A DNA stretch of 57,602 bases from JAUIET01 sp045105115 (lineage in GTDB: Bacteria > Pseudomonadota > Gammaproteobacteria > Pseudomonadales > JAUIET01), in contig JBGCDE010000103.1 in assembly GCA_045105115.1 (NCBI GenBank), positions 1 to 57,602 of the forward strand. Reading direction: 5' to 3'. Below the pieces are notes generated by a model. It had not been told where the DNA came from and did not search any database. It worked only from the letters and a program-made list of their open reading frames with translations. Shown here piece after piece: positions 35,572 through 44,928 of this stretch. A program made the translations under genes and the position numbers. How positions within the stretch are numbered: the first letter of the stretch is position 1; each line of letters begins with the position of its first letter.

Positions 35572-38500
35572 ATGACACATACAGATTCCGGTGAATTGAT
35601 CCGGTCTTTACTTAAGCAACGCATACTTATTCTGGACGGCGCTCTGGGTACTATGATCCAGCGCTATGAGCTTGGCGAAGACGATTTTCGCGGGCAGCGT
35701 TTCAAAGAACTCACCGTGTTGCAAAAAGGCAATAATGATCTTTTGAGCCTGACCAAGCCAGATGTGATTACGCAGATCCATGAAGCCTATCTAGACGCTG
35801 GTGCGGACATTATTAACACCAACACGTTCACGTCCAACCAGGTATCACAGCAAGAGTATGGCCTGGAAGCAATTACCTATGAACTAAACCTTGAGTCGGC
35901 GAAACTCGCAAGAAAGGCGGCTGATGCAGCCAGCACGAACGATAAGCCGCGTTTTGTATGTGGCGCAGTAGGCCCTACCAGCCGCACGGCCGGTTTTTCT
36001 CAGGACGTAAGTGATCCGGGGGCTCGTAACGTCACCTTTGACGAACTCAGGGAAGACTACCAACTGTCTATAAAAGGGTTGATTGATGGTGGTGTAGACC
36101 TGTTATTAATTGAAACCATCACGGACACGCTAAACGCCAAGGCGGCTATTTTTGCCGCTGAAAATGCGTTTGCCGAATCTGGTAAACACCTGCCAATCAT
36201 TATATCCGGCACCATCACAGACGCTAGCGGGCGCACCTTGTCTGGCCAAACACCGAAAGCATTCTGGCATTCAGTAGCACACGCCGAACCATTAGCCGTC
36301 GGGCTGAATTGCGCTCTGGGTGCCAAAGAGCTGCGCCCTCACCTGGCCGAAATATCTGCGTCGGCCGACACCTTCGTTAGCGCACATCCAAATGCCGGAC
36401 TGCCAAATGAATTTGGCGAATACGACCAAACACCGGAAGAAATGGCTGATATTGTTACCGAGTTTGCGAAAAGCGGATTGGTGAATATTCTTGGCGGCTG
36501 CTGCGGCACAACACCGGCCCATATTCGATTGATCGCCGAGCAACTCGAGAAAATTCAACCCCGCCAGGTTCCGAAATTTCAGCCGGCATGCAGGCTTAGT
36601 GGGCTCGAACCGTTTGTGATTGATCAAGACTCTTTGTTCGTGAATGTTGGTGAGCGAACCAACGTCACCGGCTCGGCAAAATTTGCGCGCCTTATTCTTG
36701 AAGGTGACTACGCCACAGCCCTGGACGTGGCTGCAGAGCAGGTTCGCAATGGCGCACAAGTCATTGACGTGAATATGGATGAAGGCATGCTCGACTCTGA
36801 GCAAGCCATGGTGACCTTTTTAAACCTGATTGCCTCTGAACCAGAGATAAGCCGCGTGCCATTGATGATCGATTCATCAAAATGGAGTGTGATAGAAGCA
36901 GGTTTGAAATGCGCACAGGGTAAATGCGTGGTCAATTCAATCAGCCTGAAGGAAGGCGAAGAGGCGTTTCTAGAGCAAGCACGATTGTGCAAACGCTATG
37001 GTGCAGCCGTCATTGTAATGGCCTTCGATACCGATGGACAGGCCGATACCCTGCAGCGAAAAATTCAAATATGCGAGCGCTCTTATCGCATTCTCGTCGA
37101 CAAGCTTGATTTTAATCCGGCCGACATTATTTTCGACCCGAATATTTTTGCGATCGCCACGGGTATAGATGAGCACAACCCCTATGCGGTGAATTTTATT
37201 GAGGCCTGCGCCTGGATTAAGAAAAATCTGCCACACGCTTTGATATCGGGCGGAGTAAGCAACGTATCGTTCTCTTTCCGTGGCAATAATCCGATCAGGG
37301 AAGCCATTCACGCGGTATTTCTGTATCACGCCATCCGCGAAGGCCTGACTATGGGCATTGTGAATGCAGGTCAACTGGCGATTTACGAAGATATACCTCA
37401 AGAGCTTCGTGAACGAGTAGAAGATGTGGTACTTAATCGTCGTGATGATGCAACGGAAAGACTGCTTGAAATCGCCAATGATTATTCAGGAACTGGTGCG
37501 CAACGCTCAGTCGAAGATTTGACTTGGCGCGAAGCAAACGCTGCAAAACGTCTTGAACATGCGCTGGTTAAAGGTGTCTCTCAGTACATCGAAGAAGACA
37601 CTGAGGAAATGCGTCAGCAAGTAGACAAACCCATACAGGTGATTGAAGGTCCTTTGATGGATGGCATGAACGTGGTGGGAGATTTGTTTGGCGCGGGCAA
37701 AATGTTCCTTCCTCAGGTTGTAAAAAGCGCCAGAGTGATGAAACAAGCCGTTGCTTACCTATTGCCTTACATCGAGGAAGAAAAAGCAGCAAGCGGTATC
37801 GATTCAGCCAGTGATAGCAACGGCAAAATATTAATGGCCACCGTAAAAGGTGATGTTCATGACATCGGCAAGAATATTGTGGGTGTTGTTCTTCAATGCA
37901 ATAACTACGAGGTGATCGACCTGGGCGTGATGGTGCCTTGTGAAAAAATTCTCGACGTAGCTGAAAAAGAACAAGTTGACATTATTGGCCTTAGTGGATT
38001 GATCACGCCTTCGCTGGATGAAATGGTGCATGTGGCCAGCGAAATGCAGCGGCTTGGAGTATCACTGCCCTTGTTAATTGGTGGTGCTACAACCTCTAAG
38101 GCGCATACGGCCGTAAAGATTGAGCCTAAGTACCAGAATAGTATTGCTAGCTATGTACCCGATGCGTCACGAAGCGTGTCTGTCGTGTCGCACCTTATGA
38201 ACAATGAGATGAAACCGCAATTCGTCGATGAACGCAGGGAGGAGTACGCAGCGTTGCGGGTACGTAACGCCAATCGTAAGCAAAAAAGCAAACGCTTGAG
38301 TTATTCCAACGCTTTGGCACGTCGCTTTAAGCCTGATTGGAGCCGTTATACACCGCCTGCCCCCGACTTCCTCGGTACCCGTGTAATCGATGACATACCT
38401 ATTGATGCACTTCTGGAAACCATCGACTGGACGCCGTTTTTTATCACCTGGGAGTTGGCCGGCAAGTATCCTAAGATTCTTAAGGATCCAGTAGTTGGTG

Positions 38501-39273
38501 AAGCGGCCACTAATTTGTTTGCCGACGCGCAAGCCATGCTGAAAGATATTATTGACAACAAACGCTTACAGGTGAAGGCCGTGCTAGGCTTCTGGCCAGC
38601 ACAATCGCAGGATGATGATGTTACGCTCTATGCGAACAAGCAATGCGATTCACAAGTGGCCAAGCTGCATCACCTGCGCCAGCAAACCGATAAGGTGGAT
38701 GGAAAACCGAATTACAGTCTTGCTGACTTCGTGGCACCCAAAGACTCTGGTCAGACTGATTACGTCGGTGCTTTTGTCGTCACTGCAGGACTTGGGTGTG
38801 ACAAGATGGTGGCTGAATTTGAAGCTCAGTTGGACGACTACAATTCGATTCTTGTTAAAGCACTGGCAGACCGCCTGGCTGAGGCTTGCGCAGAGTATTT
38901 ACACAAACGAGTACGGACCGAGTTTTGGTCGTATGCTGCCGATGAATCATTGAGCAATGACGAGTTAATCAAAGAAAAATATCAGGGCATAAGACCTGCA
39001 CCAGGATACCCTGCCTGCCCCGATCACTCTGAAAAACGCACACTGTTCAACTTGCTTGAGGCCGAAAAGAACATTGGCGTTGAACTTACTGAACATTTCG
39101 CGATGACTCCGGCAGCCTCTGTATCCGGGTTTTACTATTCACACCCAGACGCACGATATTTTGCCATAGGCAAAGTGGATCGAGATCAGATAGAGAATCT
39201 TGCCGCACGAAAAGGAATGTCTACGGAGCAGCTTGAACGCTGGTTAAGGCCAAACTTGAGTTATGATACTTGA
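35572..39273 (+). CDS. metH: Cobalamin-dependent methionine synthase
   Basis: 1233 residues from the ATG at 35572, close to the 1227 of E. coli; an upstream frame extension to 35503 is not conserved and is rejected. It methylates homocysteine with methyl-tetrahydrofolate via B12. Domains in order: homocysteine-binding (about 1-335) with zinc Cys in GLNC and LGGCCGTTP (about 310); pterin-binding (about 350-620, INVGERTNVTGSAKF); cobalamin cap and binding (about 650-890) with the lower-ligand His in DVHDIGKN (near 761); and the SAM reactivation domain (about 900-1230, RPAPGYPACPDH). Full length and apparently intact. Confidence 0.97.
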   Translation: MTHTDSGELIRSLLKQRILILDGALGTMIQRYELGEDDFRGQRFKELTVLQKGNNDLLSLTKPDVITQIHEAYLDAGADIINTNTFTSNQVSQQEYGLEAITYELNLESAKLARKAADAASTNDKPRFVCGAVGPTSRTAGFSQDVSDPGARNVTFDELREDYQLSIKGLIDGGVDLLLIETITDTLNAKAAIFAAENAFAESGKHLPIIISGTITDASGRTLSGQTPKAFWHSVAHAEPLAVGLNCALGAKELRPHLAEISASADTFVSAHPNAGLPNEFGEYDQTPEEMADIVTEFAKSGLVNILGGCCGTTPAHIRLIAEQLEKIQPRQVPKFQPACRLSGLEPFVIDQDSLFVNVGERTNVTGSAKFARLILEGDYATALDVAAEQVRNGAQVIDVNMDEGMLDSEQAMVTFLNLIASEPEISRVPLMIDSSKWSVIEAGLKCAQGKCVVNSISLKEGEEAFLEQARLCKRYGAAVIVMAFDTDGQADTLQRKIQICERSYRILVDKLDFNPADIIFDPNIFAIATGIDEHNPYAVNFIEACAWIKKNLPHALISGGVSNVSFSFRGNNPIREAIHAVFLYHAIREGLTMGIVNAGQLAIYEDIPQELRERVEDVVLNRRDDATERLLEIANDYSGTGAQRSVEDLTWREANAAKRLEHALVKGVSQYIEEDTEEMRQQVDKPIQVIEGPLMDGMNVVGDLFGAGKMFLPQVVKSARVMKQAVAYLLPYIEEEKAASGIDSASDSNGKILMATVKGDVHDIGKNIVGVVLQCNNYEVIDLGVMVPCEKILDVAEKEQVDIIGLSGLITPSLDEMVHVASEMQRLGVSLPLLIGGATTSKAHTAVKIEPKYQNSIASYVPDASRSVSVVSHLMNNEMKPQFVDERREEYAALRVRNANRKQKSKRLSYSNALARRFKPDWSRYTPPAPDFLGTRVIDDIPIDALLETIDWTPFFITWELAGKYPKILKDPVVGEAATNLFADAQAMLKDIIDNKRLQVKAVLGFWPAQSQDDDVTLYANKQCDSQVAKLHHLRQQTDKVDGKPNYSLADFVAPKDSGQTDYVGAFVVTAGLGCDKMVAEFEAQLDDYNSILVKALADRLAEACAEYLHKRVRTEFWSYAADESLSNDELIKEKYQGIRPAPGYPACPDHSEKRTLFNLLEAEKNIGVELTEHFAMTPAASVSGFYYSHPDARYFAIGKVDRDQIENLAARKGMSTEQLERWLRPNLSYDT

Positions 39274-39312
39274 GTATTATCTTTGCGGAACGCGCAGAAA
39301 CGCGAATAGAAC

Positions 39313-39540
39313 ATGACCGACGACATCGACCATAAGCAAGAGAAGGCCGAAAAGCTCAGTTTCTTTCAAGTGCTTGGCAGCGTGCTGGCAGGCGCTTTGG
39401 GCGTGCAAAGCAGCAAAAACAGGGAACGTGATTTCGCCCAGAACAGCTTTATGCCGTTCATAGTGGGCGGAGTCATTTTTACTGTTCTGTTTGTTGGCAG
39501 TATCGTGTTACTGGTTAAGGTGTTTTTAGCCGACTATTGA
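39313..39540 (+). CDS. DUF2970 membrane protein
   Basis: 75 residues. A short soluble N-terminus (LSFFQVLGSVLAGALGVQSSKNRERDF) precedes one transmembrane helix (about 49-70, FIVGGVIFTVLFVGSIVLLVKV), matching the DUF2970 family. Function unknown. It begins 39 nt after metH and is probably in the same transcript. Its last 7 nt overlap the small convergent gene at 39534. Confidence 0.85.
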   Translation: MTDDIDHKQEKAEKLSFFQVLGSVLAGALGVQSSKNRERDFAQNSFMPFIVGGVIFTVLFVGSIVLLVKVFLADY

Positions 39541-39656
39541 CCAGCTACCCAAAACGTCATGGTAACAACAAACAAAATGATCAGCGCCACGGCAGCCATA
39601 GCATCTGCAGCGCTGTCGGCTGGATCTGGATCTTGATGAGGTTCTTGAGAGCCCAT
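39534..39656 (-). CDS. Small 40-residue single-helix membrane protein
   Basis: An ORF too short for ordinary gene finders. An acidic, hydrophilic head (MGSQEPHQDPDPADSAADA) is followed by one transmembrane helix (MAAVALIILFVVTMTFWVAG) and the stop. AAAGGA lies 8 nt before the ATG, which is an excellent ribosome-binding site, and the hydrophilic-head/hydrophobic-tail pattern is not what random sequence gives. It converges with the DUF2970 gene, overlapping it by 7 nt. Function unknown. Confidence 0.7.
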   Translation of the reverse strand: MGSQEPHQDPDPADSAADAMAAVALIILFVVTMTFWVAGQ

Positions 39657-39942
39657 AAATTTATTCCTTTAGGTGGTCTTTAATAACATTGTCGCCGCCT
39701 GACTCAGCACAGCTGAGCACTAGCGAGTATTTTCATTCATCCAGTATAGCAACGCGCCACCGTGTTCATCCACAGGCATATTCCCTTTTGGCTTTAAGCT
39801 TATAACAATACGTGCTTAGCCATCTAATTAAACCACTGAATTTAATGGGCTTTTATCGCGGCATACGGTATTATTTGGCCGCCTTGGCTGCTCTACAGCG
39901 ACCATGGAAACATCTCAAACCGCTTACTAAGATTTCCTCAGA

Positions 39943-41598
39943 ATGTACGTTTACGACAACTACGATCACACCCTCGTTTCTGAACGCGTAGAGCAATATC
40001 GTGATCAAACCCAGCGCTATCTCGCTGGTGAAATCAGCGAGTCTGAATTCTTGCCCATTCGTTTACAGAACGGTTTGTACGTTCAGCGTCTTGCACCGAT
40101 GCTTCGCATTGCGATCCCTTACGGCATGCTGTCTTCTAAGCAATTGCACACGCTGGCCGATATCAGCCGCAAATACGATAAAGGCTATGGTCATTTTAGT
40201 ACGCGGCAAAACATGCAACTGAACTGGCCAAGACTGGAAGAAGTACCTGACATACTCGCCGAGCTTGCCACAGTCGAAATGCACGCTATACAAACCAGTG
40301 GCAACTGCATTCGCAACACCCCTACCGATCAGTTTGCTGGCGTGGCTGCAGATGAATTGGAAGACCCCAGGCCATATTGTGAATTGATTCGACAATGGTC
40401 CACACTGCATCCGGAATTTGCATTTTTACCACGCAAGTTCAAGATTGCAGTCTGCGCGTCTGAACAAGATCGAGCGGCTGTGCACGTTCACGATATTGGC
40501 CTGCGCTTGAAACACAATGACTCAGGTGAGACGGGTTTCGAGGTCTTAGTCGGTGGCGGTCTGGGCAGAACGCCCGTGATTGGGTCCACTATCTGTGAAT
40601 TTCTTCCACGCAAGCATTTGTTGTCTTACCTTGATAGCGTATTACGCGTGTATAACCAACTTGGTCGGCGTGATAATAAGTATAAGGCGCGTATAAAAAT
40701 TTTAGTCCGTGCACTGGGCGTAGATACTTTCAGAGAAAAAGTGGAACGGGAATTTGCGCCACTGAAAGACGGTGACATGACAGTGCCCGACAGTGAGTTC
40801 GAGCGCATGAAAACTTTCTTTAGCTCACCCGCCTATGAGAATCTTGACGCCGAAGAATCCGCCCAGCTGCTGGATCGACAAGCGAGTGAGAACAAAGCGT
40901 TCAGCAATTGGCTACGTCGCAATATTCAGCCGCATAAACAGCCAGGTTATGCTGGTGTAACCTTGTCATTGAAACCAACTGGCATCGCGCCGGGCGATGC
41001 CACAGATTCACAAATGCATGCCGTGGCCGAGCTCGCCGATAAATATTCTTTCGCCGAACTTCGGGTAAGCCACGAGCAAAACTTGATTCTCGCAGATGTA
41101 CGCCAAAGCGATTTGTTTGAACTTTGGGAAGCCGTGCGCGCCATTGGCTTGGCCACACCGAACATTGGTCTAATGACCGATATGATTTGCTGCCCGGGCG
41201 GCGATTTTTGTTCGCTCGCCAACGCCAAGTCTATTCCTATCGCTGAATCGATCCAGCGTCAGTTTGATGATCTCGATTACTTGCACGACATAGGCGAGCT
41301 GGATCTAAATATTTCAGGCTGCATGAACGCCTGCGGTCATCATCATGTTGGCCACATTGGCATACTGGGTGTGGACAAAAAGGGCAAAGAGTTTTATCAG
41401 GTGCAATTGGGGGGAAGTGCTGATAGCAATGCGTCACTGGGCAATGTGCTCGGACCGTCATTTTCTCAAGAACAACTGCCTAAGGTAATAGAGACCGTTA
41501 TCGATACGTACGTTGATCTACGCAACGAAGAAGAGCTGTTCATTGATACATATCGACGGGTAGGTCTTGCGCCATTCAAGGAGCGTGTTTATGCCTGA
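39943..41598 (+). CDS. cysI: Sulfite reductase haemoprotein (nitrite/sulfite reductase family)
   Basis: 551 residues. Reduces sulfite to sulfide for cysteine synthesis using sirohaem and a [4Fe-4S] cluster. The cluster Cys pairs are visible in ICCPGGDFCSLA (about 416-423) and SGCMNACGHHHVGHIG (about 459-464). Earlier motifs are HFSTRQNMQLNW and QTSGNCIRNTP. The type resembles Pseudomonas CysI, taking electrons from ferredoxin or NADPH donors; no cysJ flavoprotein gene is adjacent. Sulfite rather than nitrite reduction is inferred from the partner DUF934 gene, which overlaps its end by 8 nt. Confidence 0.92.
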   Translation: MYVYDNYDHTLVSERVEQYRDQTQRYLAGEISESEFLPIRLQNGLYVQRLAPMLRIAIPYGMLSSKQLHTLADISRKYDKGYGHFSTRQNMQLNWPRLEEVPDILAELATVEMHAIQTSGNCIRNTPTDQFAGVAADELEDPRPYCELIRQWSTLHPEFAFLPRKFKIAVCASEQDRAAVHVHDIGLRLKHNDSGETGFEVLVGGGLGRTPVIGSTICEFLPRKHLLSYLDSVLRVYNQLGRRDNKYKARIKILVRALGVDTFREKVEREFAPLKDGDMTVPDSEFERMKTFFSSPAYENLDAEESAQLLDRQASENKAFSNWLRRNIQPHKQPGYAGVTLSLKPTGIAPGDATDSQMHAVAELADKYSFAELRVSHEQNLILADVRQSDLFELWEAVRAIGLATPNIGLMTDMICCPGGDFCSLANAKSIPIAESIQRQFDDLDYLHDIGELDLNISGCMNACGHHHVGHIGILGVDKKGKEFYQVQLGGSADSNASLGNVLGPSFSQEQLPKVIETVIDTYVDLRNEEELFIDTYRRVGLAPFKERVYA

Positions 41599-42097
41599 GG
41601 GCTATCAATCCGTACTGATTAAAGACGATCAAGTACAAGAATCCGACTCGTGGATTTTTCTCGACAAGGACGCGACGGATTACCCTTCCAGCGGTGCGGT
41701 AGTCGTTCCCTTGTCACTGTGGGTTGATCAACGCACGGCCTTGCTAGCGCGCGGAAATTGTGCGGTTTGGCTAGACAGCGAACAAGAACCTGAGCCCTTG
41801 GCAGAAGATTTGGAACAGCTGTCAATGATTGCCATCAACTTCCCGGTGTTTTCCGATGGCCGAGCGTATAGCTACGCCCGTAGACTTCGCCAACTTGGCT
41901 ACCAGGGCGAGGTACGAGCCATTGGTGATGTTTTACCGGATCAATTGCATTACATGACACGATGTGGATTTAACGCATTCGAGCTTCGTGGTGACAAGAA
42001 TTCTGAGGCTGCTTTTCTACAAAAATCATCTATCACTGTCGCCTATCAAGCGGCACACGATCAATCCAAACCATTGTTCGCTCGTCGCGAGCAATAG
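41591..42097 (+). CDS. DUF934 protein, sulfite-reduction partner
   Basis: 168 residues from the ATG at 41591, inside the end of cysI, which indicates translational coupling; an upstream ATG-like start at 41567 is less plausible. Conserved DUF934 segments: PVFSDGRAYSYARRLRQLGYQGEVRAIGDVLPDQL (read in pieces) and MTRCGFNAFELR. The family always follows cysI-type genes and is annotated as involved in sulfite reduction; its biochemical role is unknown. Confidence 0.9.
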   Translation: MPEGYQSVLIKDDQVQESDSWIFLDKDATDYPSSGAVVVPLSLWVDQRTALLARGNCAVWLDSEQEPEPLAEDLEQLSMIAINFPVFSDGRAYSYARRLRQLGYQGEVRAIGDVLPDQLHYMTRCGFNAFELRGDKNSEAAFLQKSSITVAYQAAHDQSKPLFARREQ

Positions 42098-42111
42098 ATT
42101 AAGATTGCCGC

Positions 42112-43281
42112 TTGGAACAAGAAACTCTCACTTACTCGTTCTTTCTAATCTTTACCGGCGCGGCTCTATTGGCAACGCTGGCTCTGGCAACGCGACAGCC
42201 AATCATCATTGCCTACATTGTTCTAGGCGCGTTATTGGGGCCCTACGGTTTCCAACTTATTAACGATGTTAATCTAATAGCGGAAGTATCCAAGATAGGT
42301 ATCGTGTTCTTGCTGTTCCTGCTTGGCTTGGACATGCAACCACAAAGCTTGCTGCACATTCTGCGTAAGGCAACCCTGGTCGCAATTATCAGCTGCGGCA
42401 TATTTGCCTTAGCTGGTTTTGCGGTTGCAATAAGTTTTGGTTTTTCAGCAATGGAGAGCGCGATTATTGGTGCCGCGATGATGTTTTCCAGCACAATAAT
42501 TGGCATCAAGCTGCTGCCTACGACGGTGCTGCATCATAAACCGGTTGGTGAGATGATGATTGGCCTATTGTTATTGCAAGATTTGCTAGCCATTACCGTG
42601 CTCATTGTTCTGTTAAGTGGCGAGTCCGGCGAATTGGATTACTACGCCTTAGGTAAAGCAGCAACGGCCACTCCCCTATTGGTTGGGGTTGCGTATGCTT
42701 TTGTGAAGTACGCGCTGCTGCCAATTATCAAACGCTTTGACCGCATTCATGAATTTATTTTTCTAATCGCTTTGGGCTGGTGTTTAGGCATGGCTGAGCT
42801 TGCCAAGCTAGTTGGCTTGTCACATGAAATTGGTGCTTTTGTTGGTGGCGTATCATTGGCGACCAGTCCGATAGCGCTCTATATAGCTGACCAATTACGA
42901 CCACTACGGGATTTTTTCCTGATACTGTTTTTCTTTAGCCTTGGCGCCGGTTTCAATTTAGGAATGCTAGCGGAAGTGGCCGTTCCAGCACTTGTGTTAG
43001 GTGCGTTGATGCTAGGTCTCAAACCCTTGGTGTTTCGGATTCTGTTAGGCCAGCTAAGCGAGAAAAAGTCTCTGTCTTGGGATGTGGGCTTAAGGCTGGG
43101 TCAGAACAGCGAGTTTTCTCTGCTTATTGCACAGGTGGCTATCACGGCATCTTTAATAGGGTCTGAAGCCTCTCACCTTATTCAGGCTACCGCTATCTAT
43201 ACTTTCGTAGTGTCGTCATACATTGTGATCTTCAATGTGCCTAATCCGATCGCAGTTTCCGATCGACTACGCAGGGACTAA
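42112..43281 (+). CDS. CPA2-family cation:proton antiporter (no TrkA-N domain)
   Basis: 389 residues from a TTG start. Inner-membrane transporter with about 12-13 helices of the KefB/KefC-type Na+/H+ exchanger domain: LALATRQPIIIAYIVLGALLGP, LFLLGLDMQPQSLL, MMIGLLLLQDLLAI, GLSHEIGAFVGGVSLA and GQNSEFSLLIAQV. It stops at the end of the membrane domain, so it lacks the NAD-binding TrkA-N (RCK) module of KefB/C. Ion specificity is unknown. It lies 14 nt after the DUF934 gene and overlaps the YceI-like gene by 4 nt. Confidence 0.9.
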   Translation: MEQETLTYSFFLIFTGAALLATLALATRQPIIIAYIVLGALLGPYGFQLINDVNLIAEVSKIGIVFLLFLLGLDMQPQSLLHILRKATLVAIISCGIFALAGFAVAISFGFSAMESAIIGAAMMFSSTIIGIKLLPTTVLHHKPVGEMMIGLLLLQDLLAITVLIVLLSGESGELDYYALGKAATATPLLVGVAYAFVKYALLPIIKRFDRIHEFIFLIALGWCLGMAELAKLVGLSHEIGAFVGGVSLATSPIALYIADQLRPLRDFFLILFFFSLGAGFNLGMLAEVAVPALVLGALMLGLKPLVFRILLGQLSEKKSLSWDVGLRLGQNSEFSLLIAQVAITASLIGSEASHLIQATAIYTFVVSSYIVIFNVPNPIAVSDRLRRD

Positions 43282-43889
43282 TTCAGCGCCGCGTCAAACT
43301 GCAAGGAAAACGACACCGGCACGGCCTGACTGATCGCCGCCAGCCCCGCAAGTTCACGCAGTTTATCCACGCCAGCGGTCATATCGAAACCAGCTGTATT
43401 AACAATGGCTGGCGATATTGATTGAATCACCAAACCACCTTCAACATGGCGCGTAATGCTGACTTTGCTGCTTAAGGTCTGCGTTTTGCCGTGTAGGTCC
43501 ACGGTAAACCCAATATCCCGGATCATCTGCTGCCCGACTCTCAGGGCCTTAGTCTGGTGGTCTGATAGCTCGACAGAAATATTGGCCGTCGCAAACTGCG
43601 CAATCTTGAACAAATGCTCACGCATTCGCTCGTTTCGAATTGGAATACCGGTTTCCACCGACGCAAGATTCACTTGCACTTGAGCACGCTCGCCTTCGGA
43701 TACAAAACCAGACAAGCTATGAAACCGATGTGTTTCTGCAATCAAGCTGTTCTTTACGCTAATGAACTGCAAGTAGCTTTGCTCATTATTCAATACATGT
43801 GAACCAGCGCTACCGGAAGCACCAATAAGGTTATTGCTACAAGCCGATAGCGCGAGCAATGAAATGATGGCGAGTATCAAATTACGCAT
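43278..43889 (-). CDS. YceI-like lipoprotein
   Basis: 203 residues. A lipoprotein signal (MRNLILAIISLLALSAC) is followed by a YceI-type lipocalin-like beta-barrel domain: SYLQFISVKNSLIAETHRFHSLSGFV, VQVNLASVETGIPIRNERMREHLF and GFDMTAG. YceI proteins bind isoprenoid-like or other hydrophobic ligands; the ligand here is unknown. It converges with the antiporter gene and lies 109 nt downstream of etfA. Confidence 0.85.
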   Translation of the reverse strand: MRNLILAIISLLALSACSNNLIGASGSAGSHVLNNEQSYLQFISVKNSLIAETHRFHSLSGFVSEGERAQVQVNLASVETGIPIRNERMREHLFKIAQFATANISVELSDHQTKALRVGQQMIRDIGFTVDLHGKTQTLSSKVSITRHVEGGLVIQSISPAIVNTAGFDMTAGVDKLRELAGLAAISQAVPVSFSLQFDAALN

Positions 43890-43940
43890 AACATGAGCTC
43901 AAAGAGTGGAAGTAAGATTAGAGGCTACAGTAAACGCCTA

Positions 43941-43971
43941 AAAAGAAAAACCCCGGCGCAGGCCAGGGTTT
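43941..43971 (-). terminator. Intrinsic terminator after etfA
   Basis: On the minus strand AAACCCTGGC and GCCGGGGTTT pair (one G-U wobble) around a 4-nt loop, and a T-rich run (TTCTTTTT) follows. It separates etfBA from the YceI-like gene. Confidence 0.82.
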
Positions 43972-43998
43972 ATCAGATCAGGGCTTTTTGGCAAATGC

Positions 43999-44928
43999 TT
44001 ACAATGCTTCCGCCAGCTCTGGCAGCGCTTGAAACAAGTCTGCGACCAAGCCGTAATCAGCCACCTGAAAGATAGGTGCATCTTCGTCTTTATTGATGGC
44101 AACGATCACTTTGCTGTCTTTCATACCGGCAAGATGCTGGATAGCACCGGAAATGCCAACGGCAATATATAGGTCAGGGGCAACAATCTTGCCCGTCTGC
44201 CCTACTTGCATGTCATTGGGTACGAAACCCGCGTCCACAGCTGCTCTGGAAGCGCCCATGGCCGCGCCCAACTTATCGGCAACCGCTTCAATCAACTTGA
44301 AGTTGTCACCGTTTTGCATGCCGCGACCACCAGAAACAACAATCTTCGCTGAGGTTAGCTCAGGTCGGTCAGATACAGCGACTTCTTCACCAATGAACGT
44401 GGATACACCGGCATCGTGCACGGCATCAACACTTTCTACAGCGGCTGAGCCGCCTTCAGCGGCAACACCGTCAAAGCCAGTGGTACGAACCGTGACAACT
44501 TTAATCGCGTCTTCGGACTGTTCAGTGGCAATGATATTACCTGCATAGATCGGTCGCTCAAACGTGTCAGCACTGATTACAGCAGTGATATCAGAAATCT
44601 GCGCAACATCTAGCAAGGCGGCTACACGAGGCAAAGTGTTTTTGCCATTAGTGGTTGCCGGAGCAAGTATGTGCGAGTAGTTCTTACCAAGGTCTGCAAT
44701 CAGCAGTGCCATATTTTCCGCAAGCTGGTGCTCATACGCTGCATTGTCAGCGCTCAGTACCTTGCTAACGCCAGCAACTTTAGCCGCTTCATCGGCGACA
44801 GCGGAACAATCCTTACCTGCAACCAGTACCTCAACGTCACCACCAATCTCAGCTGCTGCTGCAACCGTATTCAGCGTGGCCGCTTTGAGACTGGCATTAT
44901 CGTGTTCTGCAATAACTAATATACTCAT
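43999..44928 (-). CDS. etfA: Electron transfer flavoprotein alpha subunit
   Basis: 309 residues, typical for EtfA. Carries FAD in domain II: SGGRGMQNGDNF, LGAAMGASRAAVDAGFVPN, VGQTGKIVAPDLYIAVGISGAIQHLAGM (read in pieces) and AINKDEDAPIF. With EtfB it takes electrons from acyl-CoA and other dehydrogenases. It overlaps etfB by 1 nt (TGATG) and is followed by a terminator. Confidence 0.97.
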   Translation of the reverse strand: MSILVIAEHDNASLKAATLNTVAAAAEIGGDVEVLVAGKDCSAVADEAAKVAGVSKVLSADNAAYEHQLAENMALLIADLGKNYSHILAPATTNGKNTLPRVAALLDVAQISDITAVISADTFERPIYAGNIIATEQSEDAIKVVTVRTTGFDGVAAEGGSAAVESVDAVHDAGVSTFIGEEVAVSDRPELTSAKIVVSGGRGMQNGDNFKLIEAVADKLGAAMGASRAAVDAGFVPNDMQVGQTGKIVAPDLYIAVGISGAIQHLAGMKDSKVIVAINKDEDAPIFQVADYGLVADLFQALPELAEAL

